From positions 808,501 to 872,500 of the forward strand of contig OZ014412.1 in NCBI GenBank assembly GCA_963965975.1: a stretch of 64,000 bases of DNA, read 5' to 3'. The stretch's first letter is position 1, and each line of letters opens with the position of its first letter. The DNA is from Xestospongia bergquistia. Its lineage: Eukaryota; Porifera; Demospongiae; Haplosclerida; Petrosiidae. Positions 34,379 through 45,461 of the stretch are shown in pieces. The position numbers and the translations under genes are program-made. The notes under the pieces are model-generated. The model saw only the letters and a list, made by a program, of their open reading frames with translations, was not told where the DNA came from and did no database searches.

Positions 34379-36957
34379 ATGGCTATTACTACAATATACT
34401 GTGTTCTCTTTACAGTGATATGCTGGACATATACGGCAGTTACGTTTGCCAGTATAACTAGAGATATATGTTAAATAAATTGAATTATTTGTATTTTTTA
34501 GACTTTGTCGAAAAACCAGTTTCAGTAAATTCCAGTCAAGGATCAATAGCAGTGTTCAATTGTACTGGATACTCTCAGAGTTTTCATTGGTTGGTGAATA
34601 ATAGATTACCAGAACACAAACAAAATGAACATCGTGGTTTAAAAAAGATTAACAAAACAGTAGATCCTGCTACTAACTTAAAAATACATCTTTTACTGAT
34701 ACCAGCTGAACCAAAGAATGATAAAGTTAACATTAAATGTTTGATTTACAATATTTCAGGGAATTCACCTGCTGTTGTAAGTGATCTTGTATACCTTCAA
34801 GTACAAGGTATGTTAATGATTTATTGATATATCAACAAATTAACAGTTGACAGTTTTTAATTTGGATGTTTATGTTCACTTAAAATTAAACAAAATTTCC
34901 CATCAACATTCTAGCCCTGAACCACTATCGCTGACATCATATACATAACTATCATAACATGTACATATTTGGTAACTGTTTACTCTCCTATAGGTTTATT
35001 GAGTGAGGTAACTGATGTTCATTTAACTCAAGTCAACAGTACTACTGTACAGTTATCATATAGTTCTCCTCCTACTTTAATGGGTGTCCCTATATTAAAC
35101 TATTCTATTGAATTATTCTCATCATCTAATAACTTAACATCAGAGATATATTGGACAACAGAGGAGACAATACTAGTGACATTAAATAATCCTTGTATTA
35201 ACTATTCACTACAAATATCAGCTTGGAACAATGTAGGTAAAGGGAATATTACTACATTACCACTGATACTATATCAAGGTTAGTAAGTAGGTGGATGTGG
35301 TAATTAGGGAAATTACCTCTTCTCTTTCATCTTATTATTTACTAGTCCCCACACCTCCTCCCTCTACTCTTAACACTACTGTCAGGTTTATATCTGATAA
35401 TAACTATATTGATGTGTCTGTAGAGAGTATAGTAAGTATATTATATATTACATTAAATTAGTACTGTATTAATATTGAACTATCGATCTTAAACTGTTTA
35501 GATTAGTGCTAGCTGTGTTGGAAGGGTTCCAAATAATGTCACAATATTACTGGTTCCAGTGTATACAGTAACATGTCAGTTAGCTATTAATGGTAGTGAT
35601 TGTAATGAAGTAACAATATCAATACTTAATGAGAAGAGATGGTTGATACATGTTAATATATCAGATCATGTAGTACCACAAAGACATTATCAAATACATC
35701 TAATGTTTGGAAATAAAGCTGGTATAACACCAATGTCAACAGCAATGATCAGTGAGTGAGTCATTTAATAGATTATTTTTAATTGTTTATTTTATTAGGT
35801 ACATTTCAAACACAAAGAGCTACAATTGAATATAGTAATGATTATGTATGTATTAATTGTTATTTTGCTGAAGGGTCAACATCATCTGGTTGTCATGGTA
35901 TCTTTGTTGATATCCATGAAGTATTACATAACCAAACATTTACTGTACCAAGAAGTGACACAACTCCTAATTTTGGACGTAACTGTGAGGTGATGTTATC
36001 AGGTGACTACTGTGTACTGATCTTTGATAGAGATAAGAATGATAATATTGAAAATGAAATAGCATTAAAACTGAGTGCTATTGTAAGCCATCAACTAGAA
36101 ACTACAACAATCAAGACATTATCTTCCTTTATTGGTAAGTAGTTGTATTATCACTGTGTATGTTAGTAGTGTTGTTATTATATTGATGCTGAGTTATTGT
36201 TATTGTTCCCTCAACAGATACTAGTACATCTCAGTTAATAATACCTGTTGTCACTACAACAATAGAACCTTCTGGTCAAAGTAGTACTAATGATATATCT
36301 TTATTACTTATTATATTATTTGTTACTGGAGGAGTACTATTATTAACAATAGTTATTGTTATATCATTAGTGGGTTATTTAATACATACTAAGAAAAAGA
36401 ACAAGAGATTAAAAATATGTAAGAACAATAATTATACTAAATTCCATTAGATTTGACTTTGAAGATTAATCATTAACTATAAATTCCACGACTGCTTTCT
36501 CTTGTTCCTGCAGTTATTATTATAGTAGTATTGATGAAGTGATTGCTATTTTATTTTTAATTCACAATATAAATATATTTGTATAATCTCCAATATTGAA
36601 TCATTTCTGTCTACAAAGTCAAATTAAATGGAGTTTAATAGATGAGTGGATGGTTATACAAATTGATGATCTAATAAACAGACGTGTTTAATGTATTAAG
36701 TAAATTTTATTCTTTATTTTAATAATTTAGCTGTTTGGACAGCTCATGAGCGCCAGAGACACACAGACTTGTTCCTATATACATTAACAGATGGTGTACC
36801 ACCTCCACTACCTCCTAGAACTCCTACCACACAACAGACATCAGATCCAATGTATGATAATATGGAGGAGATCCAGTTCAGATCTACTAATAGACAGGCT
36901 GTAGAGCTCCAAGAGTGTCCAGCTTATACTAAATTACCACTACAATCAACAAAATAA
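34379..36957 (+). CDS. D1: family D Ig-FN3 type I receptor, intact
   Basis: The signal-peptide exon starts at 34379 (MAITTIYCVLFTVICWTYT). The Ig exon (34502-34808) has the classical C..W..C layout: FNCTGYSQSFHWLVNN and later NIKCLIYN. The FN3 exon is 34994-35278. A short linker exon (about 35347-35431) precedes an exon at 35503-35752 with an ISASCVGRVPNN start. The membrane-proximal exon (about 35800-36132) has YVCINCYFAEGSTSSGC and NCEVMLSGDY. The TM exon (about 36219-36419) ends THKKKNKRLK-like. The tail exon (about 36730-36957) has PPPLPPRTP, a PxxPxR SH3-type ligand, then PMYDNM, a YxxM/YxN site, and PAYTKL. An AATAAA at 36990-36995 follows the stop. PI3K/Grb2-type coupling is inferred from motifs. 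No lesion is seen. Confidence 0.85.
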
Positions 36958-36989
36958 TATTGACATATCTACTGTAATATATTGTGTGT

Positions 36990-36995
36990 AATAAA
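36990..36995 (+). terminator. Polyadenylation signal of D1
   Basis: AATAAA lies 33 bp after the D1 stop codon. An equivalent AATAAA follows the duplicated tail exon near 49.30 kb. Confidence 0.65.
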
Positions 36996-38347
36996 GGATA
37001 AGATTTTTTAATCCTCTTTATTTGAAGTTGAAATCTTTGTATACTGAATATATGTAATCAACTATTGTTATAATTTGTTTGATCGTTATTATTTTAACTG
37101 TCAATTATTGTAAATAGTAGTTTGCATTCATAGCTTCATACTTTAAATATCAATTCAATTGAGGACATAATGATATCTGATAGTTATAGAGAAGTCAAAT
37201 CATCTAAACAGTTTTCATTGATATCAGATCTATATAGATGTAAGGATTATATACTGGAAATAAGATTGCTATTATATGAATGTTGTAGTAATGTAGCCTT
37301 TCTTCATCAACACTCCTTATTATTCAGGATATTCTCACTTTATGATATGAAAATCATGTCCTAGTAATAGATCAGATACTATTTTATAAAAGACTGAGTG
37401 ATTGGGAAAGAACATCACATTTGTTTAAATAGTTACAAACTAAATTATATTTAACTAAAACCCAATGAATTTTACTACTAGTTATTGTTTATTTTATGAT
37501 TGACCTCCTTATATGGAATTAGCTGTTTTTCATTGCAATTGTCCTTATTATATTTGGTTATTTTTGAAATTTGCACTGTTAATTTCTTGCATCTAGTGAT
37601 GTGTACTAGTTCAATAGGTTTGTTATTTATTTCTTGTCATTCTATGTATATCCTCACATTACTAATTTCCTTATCCCCTGTGAAGGCTCTTGTGTAGGAG
37701 CTAAAATGTTGTTATTTAACAAAATATGACTTATAGATGGAGCTATTTCAAACAAAATAATGTAACAGATTGTTTTCTATTATTGAAGAGGTTTACAATG
37801 TTTTCGTAGTTCATGAGAGAAGTATCATATTACTGATTTCTCAAATATAACAAGTACATGTATATTAGAGACATTAGGGACAAACATAGTAGATCATCTT
37901 GATTTACCTGGATTTACTCAATGCTTAAGTAATATAGATATTATGATAAAGTGAGTGTTATATTATTAGCTTTCTTTTCTTATTACATATTAAAGTATGT
38001 AATAAGAAAATAAAAGTGTGTGTAAGTATATTAAAGCACAAATGAACAAATAAATAATTGGAAAGATGGATTAAGAGCAAAATAATGTATGGATAGATGA
38101 ATGAATTGATAGACAGAGAAATAGTCAATAGATAAATGAATGAATGGTTAATAAACAGACAGTTAATAATAGACAAAGTAAAAATATTATCTGTTATATT
38201 CTAGTTATTATTGTCAGCTCAATAGTGTGTGCATAATATTAGAATAATGTGTAATTTAATGTTCTTTATTTGATTGAGTTACTAGAGGCTAATCACATTA
38301 TATGGCAACACTTCAGTCAAAGTGGACAGTGAATAAATTCATACCAC

Positions 38348-38396
<49 letters not shown>

Positions 38397-38941
38397 TAAT
38401 ACAATTGAAAGAAGCTTAAGGCTCCCAAATTGTTATTAAATCCACCTGCTATGGTTCCTTAAAGAATTTGGTGCATAATATAGTAGACTTTAGTAGCACT
38501 ATGCTAGAAAATGGTTTCAACCATGTGTAGAAGACACAATATTAGGAAGACTATAGCTATTTGAATGAACATAACATATATTAAAGGTATATACATTATA
38601 GCTATTGCTCAGGCAGATATATTACTGATGTCATCTGAAGGGTTTGAACAATCTGTTGTATTAACCCAAGGTACTAATACAAAAGTGTACTCTGACATAA
38701 TGTGTATGTTTACTTAAAAATTAAAATTGGTACTAATTGTGTTTCATTTCCTACATGTGTAAACTAGAGAAATTGTGATGGTAGTCTCTTCTTATTTATA
38801 CAATTTTATCATTAAAAATGTAATGTCAACATAAAAATAGCAATTCCATCACATAAAAATTATTGCTGGGTATAGAGCTAAAAATATAATTTATATTTTA
38901 ATAAGTAAAGTCTCAGATTATTGATGCCTAGAAATTTTTGT
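36996..38941. other. Convergent 3' intergenic region D1/E1, segmentally duplicated
   Basis: No gene is recognised here between the D1 and E1 3' ends. The same sequence, with moderate divergence and indels, recurs at about 49.30-51.43 kb and, shortened, at 61.62-62.34 kb. Frames inside it are short and not conserved between the copies. A TA microsatellite lies at 38352-38391. Confidence 0.7.
38352..38391. repeat. TA microsatellite
   Basis: About 20 TA units. Its position is shared with the TA tract at 50620-50657 in the duplicated copy of this region, so the repeat predates the duplication. Confidence 0.9.
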
Positions 38942-39755
38942 TCAGAAAACAATATCTCCTTTCTTTCCTGTGTCCGTAGCTGGTTGACCTGTGTCTTCAT
39001 CTTCTATAATTACATCATTATCACCTGTTGTAACAGGATTCTCAGATTTATCGCCACCAATAGTTTCAGCACACTCTAATACTGGATTCTACAGATAGAC
39101 ACAAGGAATCTGGTTACTGAGCAGTAGCTAACAATGTATATATTATTTAATGTAGTTGATACTCCACATGCACACACACACACAAGATGTTTTAATGATA
39201 CTTGAAATATAACTGGTTATATAATTAATAACAAAGTTTGAAGCAGTTGTAATGATAATGGTAATTGAGTAATTAATTAGGGATTTTTGGCACTAATGGT
39301 AATTGTAATGTTAATTGAGTACATCACAAGTAATGGTAATAGTAATTGTTTCATGATTTGGTGATAGTAATGATAATGGTAATATGGTAATTATGATGTA
39401 ATGGTAATTGTTATCATTACATGATAAAGTAATTAACAATATCACTAACATATACACATGTAATTAACTATTATTAAAGTTATGACATACATAGCTGATA
39501 AAGGAAGAGGACAGATAACAACGTGTTACTTACTGTAGATGATATGTTATCATTATGAGATTCATTTTCACTCTAAATATATAATAGTATAAAAAACAAT
39601 TATAATATTGGTATATAATTTGTGACATACTTCATCTAGTCTTTGTTCTGGATGACTTATATTAGATACAACATATAATGACTGTCTATTAGTTGCATCT
39701 GTCATGGTGATCAATTCTGGTTCAATATAACCATGCCCCTATATTAAGATAAAAG

Positions 39756-39786
<31 letters not shown>

Positions 39787-42000
39787 TTATTTATTTATGT
39801 AGAGAGAGAGTGTGTGCGTCATACTCACTTGTGTCATATCATCTTCATCAGTAGGAACATAACTAGATACTGTATAAAATGTTTCATTGGGTAACTGAGA
39901 GGAAATTTCTAAGGAGTCCTATTAAAATAAAACAAAACAACATTTAATAATATTATTATAACATTATTGAATAGCAATTTTATTGAAATTGTTACCATTT
40001 CTTGTTTATTAGGAACTGCACTAGATTTTATCACCATTTGAGAAGTATCATTGGTAGCATTAGGGTTTATTACTTCACTGGGATATGGTACTCTCTATGT
40101 AAAGAATATAATTGATATAAAGCTAGTTATTGAAGAGATATAAAACTAACTGGAATCACATGTTCAGAGACATCATTACTACTACCAGTCTCTAAAGTCT
40201 AATAATATTTAATTATAATAATAATATTTATGTTTAAAATGTTTTACTTGATGGCGGCTGTTCTGTTGTGATGATTGGGTCTAAAATAATTTTAATACTT
40301 CATTATATTTGATAAATAAAACATACCTGATAAACAGGTCTACTATTGTCTTGGTTGTGGTATTGTCCAAAAGATGATAGAGGTGGTACTGCAACCTATA
40401 ATACAAAGATGATGTCACCATGATGTCATTAATGATCTTACTCTGCTATGAGAAACACGATCGTCTTCAGGTTGATATATATCATGACCTGATATATTCC
40501 AATAATGTCATTTCATTACTTTTGAATTCACTAACTTTGTTGTTTTTTGTTCTTATTTACTACACAGAGAATAGCTAAAATTGAACCACCAAGTAGAGCA
40601 ACAATAACAGCAATAACTACTATAGGAGTAACAATTATTAGTGTCTTGTTAGATTTAGGGTTGATATCTGAAAATACCAGTAATCATAATTCTATTAATT
40701 CTGTAGTTAAAGATATTTACCAGCTACTGAAGGATGGACTGAATAAGAAGGATAAAAAGATATTGTATTTGAAGATGATGTCTTTGTCCTACAATGTGTA
40801 CTGATCACATTCACTGTAGTCTGTGAGATAATGTGGTTATAATCAAAGGATGTCTCATTATAGGAGATAAATATAATAATGTTGTATTGTCCTTGACATA
40901 AGTTAGTTAAAACTCCAGTAGCAATATGAGTTGTTACATTCTGAGGAACAGATGAATTCACTTTACCAACAGAGCTAGTAGCCATTATTCCACAACCCCA
41001 TAGTATAGAGTATGGAAGGAAATAACATTGATATCTGATACCATTAGTAACAGGAGTTATGTCAACTGTTTGTATCTGAGATGTATCTATATAATATATA
41101 GAATATTAAGATAATGACATATATAAGTTAGATAGTAATAACTTACTAAAATTGTTAATTATTGTTATATTTGATAATAAGTTCAAATTAGACCAAATGA
41201 AATTAGCTGAACAGTTAAACTGATCAAGAGGACACACAAGATGTACTCCTTCATTTATTGTAATACTTCCATTATTAGTTACAGTAATATTATAATCACT
41301 GTAATTAGAGTAATGTTCACATGTTATATTAACAGATAAATGAGTAGGATATAATGAAGTACAATCAATATCAATAACCTGTATATATAGAGGATAGGAT
41401 CAATTTAATTAGAGTAATGAACACTAACTTGTGCTCTAAAGATAACGACAGTATTATATGGATTATCAGGATCAACTTCAATATGATAATGTGCTAATAT
41501 TACCTGTGGAACTAAGGACAGTATTAATGATATAGTATATAGTGATATTACCTAATGAAGTAATGAAATAATACATTGTGTCATTTCCAGTACTAGCTCC
41601 ATTAGTAGCTGATATAGTTACTGTATACATCTCATTAGATATAATGATATCACTTAATAGATAATATATACTAGTACTAGTAGTGATGTTAGTAATGTTA
41701 AGTTCTAATATAGTAATAGTATAATAGAGTATAGGACAACCAGGTATATATGGAGGAGGTAACCATGTCAACAGAATACCTGTACAATTTAATGTGCTAG
41801 TTACAATGACTGGATCAGGAGGACCTATAACAATGTTATGTAAGACAATTTTGTAAGACATGCTTTTCTCATAAATATAATTAATATTGATTGCTATTTT
41901 GAGTGATAACAAAGCATTGATAAGCATATTTTAATCATTTCATTGAAACTGGTAATATATATAAAACATAGGCAGAACATTATTAATAAATAACACATTC

Positions 42001-42043
<43 letters not shown>

Positions 42044-42564
42044 CACTGACCTTGTACTAATAATGTGAAGTTATTTGAACAGTGAAGAAACCTTCCACCA
42101 CTAAGTGGTATGATAATAATTTGAACTAAACTATCATTATAAGATAATTTGACATTGTTGATAGTTAATGTGACAACACAGACATTGGAAATATTGTACA
42201 GAGGACCCTCCACAGGATTTAGATCTTGCTGACTGTCATGATGATACACTTCAATTTTATATTCATACGGTCCACAAGGATGTAGTCCAGTGATATTAAA
42301 AGTTAATTTGAGAGAAGACCCTTCACAAGATGTGATATCTGGCAAATAACTGATCTGATCTGAGGAATCTGAACAAACTGAGAAAGGAATATTATAGATC
42401 TACTTGTAGTGCTTATTAATTATTAGGAATTCCATTCTTCATATGTATATTCGTGAGGTCATTATTATAGTACATAATGAAGTATGTATTTCCTAAACAA
42501 TACACTTACTATTTAAACAAGGAGATAAAAGAGAAAGTATAAAGGCGACAACAAACCAAAACAT
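38942..42564 (-). CDS. E1: family C/E receptor with KKGDIVF tail, intact
   Basis: The signal peptide starts at 42564 (MFWFVVAFILSLLSPCLN). The Ig-like exon is about 42.05-42.38 kb (ITSCEGSSLKL to NNFTLLVQG). The FN3 exon is about 41.55-41.83 kb, almost identical to C1 over CPILYYTITILELN. Linker exons are about 41.44-41.52 and 41.16-41.38 kb. The membrane-proximal exon is about 40.72-41.09 kb (YQCYF, GCGIM, LCQGQYNI). The TM exon is about 40.55-40.66 kb. At least eight small tail exons follow, rich in Ser, Asp, Glu and Asn, including FYTVSSYVPTDEDD and SLYVVSNISHPE. The C-terminus is GKKGDIVF with its stop at 38942-38944. The tail differs completely from those of C1 and E2. No lesion is found. 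Confidence 0.8.
39240..39420. repeat. TAATGGTAAT-type minisatellite in an E1 tail intron
   Basis: Degenerate repeats of TAATGGTAAT/TAATTG occupy the intron after the last-but-one tail exon of E1. Equivalent arrays occur at 51.73-51.92 kb (C3) and 62.65-62.83 kb (E3), so the array travels with the E-type tail. Confidence 0.7.
42004..42042. repeat. TA microsatellite at the Ig-exon donor side of E1
   Basis: About 19 TA units begin a few bases after the Ig exon of E1, inside the following intron. Confidence 0.9.
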
Positions 42565-42760
42565 TATCAAACCACGCCTCATTCATTAGCTATTTACACC
42601 TCCTCCCGGAAATAAAAATGTAATTAGCTGCAGAATTCCAGGCATGTATGTGAATGATAATACTGGACCATTTTTTCTGTAGACTTTGTCGAATTCATCG
42701 TTTCCTTTTATTAGTCCTTCAGTTAAAAACCATGTTAGCTTGCATTTAATTAAATATTTA
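42565..42760 (+). pseudogene. Trace of a family D gene opposite E1
   Basis: Across from the E1 start there is a CCACGCCTC motif at about 42572-42580. Near 42683 lies TGTAGACTTTGTCGAA, which equals the start of the D1 Ig exon with its acceptor. Nothing further can be aligned. It suggests that E1 once also had a divergent D partner. Confidence 0.4.
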
Positions 42761-42829
42761 TTACAGGCATCAACTCAACATCTAACAACAATACTCCAAT
42801 TATTACTAAAGTAGTCTCACTATCTCGCT

Positions 42830-44450
42830 GTGGTTGGATGTTTTTATTTTGCTGGTTCTTTGTTGTGTTGTATGAGTGGTATTAAAATTCAGGAAGCAAA
42901 AATAAGGAAATTAACAAAAAATGAAAAGAGTTTTTTGATATCATCAAGTCATTATTCTCCACTGTCTAATACACCACATATACAAGAAATAAAATTAAAA
43001 TCACTGTTGTGTTGTACTTTAATATTTGAGTCTAATAATGAAGCTCATGTTAAAAATGTTAAGATTGCCATTCAAATGACAGTAACACAAACAAACTAAG
43101 GATTATATTGACTTGTTATATCAACAAGTGTCCCAGTCCTTATTTAGTAGAGATGCATCAGTGAAACAATCCTTGATAAGATTGAGACTTTAGATGAGAA
43201 AAACAACTTTAATATCTATTGTTCATACATTAGTGTCTTCATACACTAAGATATTGTAACTATTAGGTGCAGTATTGTCCAAGTTTGAGGAGATGACATT
43301 GATAGGTAATCAAATACTTGATATTTATAATAAGAAATAGATAATAATTATTATAGTAAAGCAAGAGCAAGTGTTTTTTTGTTCAGCTCAAAGATTTGCT
43401 AATGAAGTGGAAACAGTTTTTGAAAAGATAGCACAAGGTCATCAGATGAGTATTACTGAAGTAGAGTTCATGAGTTAGTTATATTCTATGCTATCATTAT
43501 GGTGCTTTATCCCAAGATCTTAATCATCCTATTGATGTGGCACAACTTTTTGAGGAGAAGGTGCTTTCTGATATAAACATTAACAATGGACAGTCTAACT
43601 CCGAGAGAAGGTAGTCTTATTAAAAGCTACACGCAGTGCTGTTCGTATCAATCATAATAACCTTGCAGTATTTGCTGATGTACTAAAGAGGTCCATTGAA
43701 AACATACCTATTGAAATGCCATCTTCAATGACTATGGTTAGTATAAATTATGAATTATATTATTTTACATGCCAATTACATTTACAGTTAGAACAGAGAC
43801 AACATCTATTCTCATATCAACAAAGATATTAAAAGTCATCATTATCATGTGTAATCATGTTAGTATTTTATAACTATCACTTCATTAATTTGTCTATTAG
43901 ATTAATTATAGATTTACATGAAAATCCAACTTCTGATATTGAAATAAGCTTAGAAAGATTTTAAACATCATGCTCTGTTACTAGGACAACTGTTATCTTA
44001 TAATTAACTCTGATCCGGCTTTGAATCTGTTTGAATAAGCATCTGTAGATCTGTCATTGTTTATGTTGAATTATCTCCTGTTTTTCGGAAAACCTAAAGA
44101 TATATAGTTTTTGCTCTCTGTTCTGATCTCCTCCTGATATTGGGTCTATGGGATAGCCTTTGCTCAAGTTTGGTTGATGCATCCTTGGGGCCAGTATCAG
44201 AACCAATTGTTTCAAAACAAATTGAACAAACATTGTCAGTTGATAGGGAATTGAAGATTCAAACTGTATTCTGATAACAATGGCTCAATGTAGTTACAAT
44301 ACCCGGTCATAACTTTATTTAAAGTTAAAAGTTTAAGACCTTCTCCTCAACATAGAGTTATTGATACCAATACTGGTGATAGAGATACATTAATTAATGT
44401 TACTCAAATGATCTGACAATCAATGACTTAGTCCTCTGACAGAGAATGTG
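42830..44450 (+). pseudogene. Unrecognised decayed coding region
   Basis: A plus-strand frame of 89 codons at 42830-43099 (SGIKIQEAKIRKLTKNEK region) is followed by scattered coding-like pieces. These are about 43.38-43.48 kb (FCSAQRFANEVETVFEKI), 43.62-43.74 kb (TRSAVRINHNNLAVFADVL) and 43.92-44.00 kb. The acceptor and exon start TTAG-AAAGATTTTAA at about 43.97 kb resembles the start of the exon at 61.5 kb on the other strand. Stops and frame changes separate the pieces. I do not recognise the protein. The rest of this stretch, to 45.30 kb, holds nothing clear. Confidence 0.3.
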
Positions 44451-45299
44451 AACGATGCACTTTCTCCATAAGACATAGTATCAGATATATGAATGATATT
44501 GTTTGAAACTTTTTTATTAACTATAGAATACACACAAGGTAACAATAGAGGGAGGATATTGTATCTTATATGATGTACTATTAAATTTGAAATATTGTTC
44601 CTCCTACATATATTAATTAGAGAAATTCTTATGGCTTCATTGTTCATTCTCTATTAACTGTTAAATTTTATTCAGTTTAGTTACTGCTTCTTTCTTTAAC
44701 AGAATTAAAAACAAAGGGATAATACTTTAATGAAAAATTAGTATGCAGTACTATAAATATTGAGCACATTTATAGTGTTGTCCTCAGACACCCAATCATT
44801 GAACGTAAGAAAGGTTGTCTGGTGACTTTAGTCTAATATCTTGACATTATGACATCATAATACATCACTCATGGTATGATAATGGTTTCAGATAAAGTGA
44901 TTTGCTCCAGATATTACAAAAAGTAGTTATTACCTAACACTTAGTATAGCTCAAAGGACTACCTTCAATACAACTGTACATTTATTCATGATATCATATC
45001 TTATGTTTTATTGTTAACAATTGCACTGCTAATGTCAAAAAATTTAAGCATTCTGATTATTTAACCAAAAAAGAGGTTCAAATGCAAAGGAATTCAAAAG
45101 TCATTTCTGGAAGTAAATCATCAGTCCCTTAACATCAATAAACAAAACTTGTTGAATCAACATGGTCCAAATAATAAGTTTTAACCACACCTCTAATCTT
45201 TTTAAACATGTAAATAATAACCGTATCACTATATAGCTACATTTATTTTTTATTTTTTGTAGTTTTAAACTTTAGAGAATATAAAATACACACCCTATT

Positions 45300-45385
45300 T
45301 AATTTACTTACAAATTTGACGATTATAGGAAGATAATAAAAACATTAAGAGGGCGACAACATTCCTGTTTTTTACAGGGAGAAAG
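45300..45385 (-). pseudogene. Orphan E-type signal-peptide exon remnant
   Basis: The minus strand reads a VVALLMFLLSS-like signal-peptide segment with a GTAAGT-type donor at about 45305, similar to VVAFILSLLSPCLN of E1 and E2. No in-frame start or downstream Ig exon is found. GCCACACCCTC follows at 45410-45420. It is the relic of a divergent partner of D2. Confidence 0.45.
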
Positions 45386-45461
45386 GCGGGCTTGTCCCTA
45401 CAAATATCAGCCACACCCTCATTTTGTATTAAACATAAAAGAGTAGCACTAGAAATTTGAA

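Noticed and set aside
37958-38176. Hydrophobic minus-strand frame, also near 50.25-50.45 kb
   Set aside because: The two duplicated copies do not keep the same protein, and the region is the non-coding 3' flank of D and E genes.
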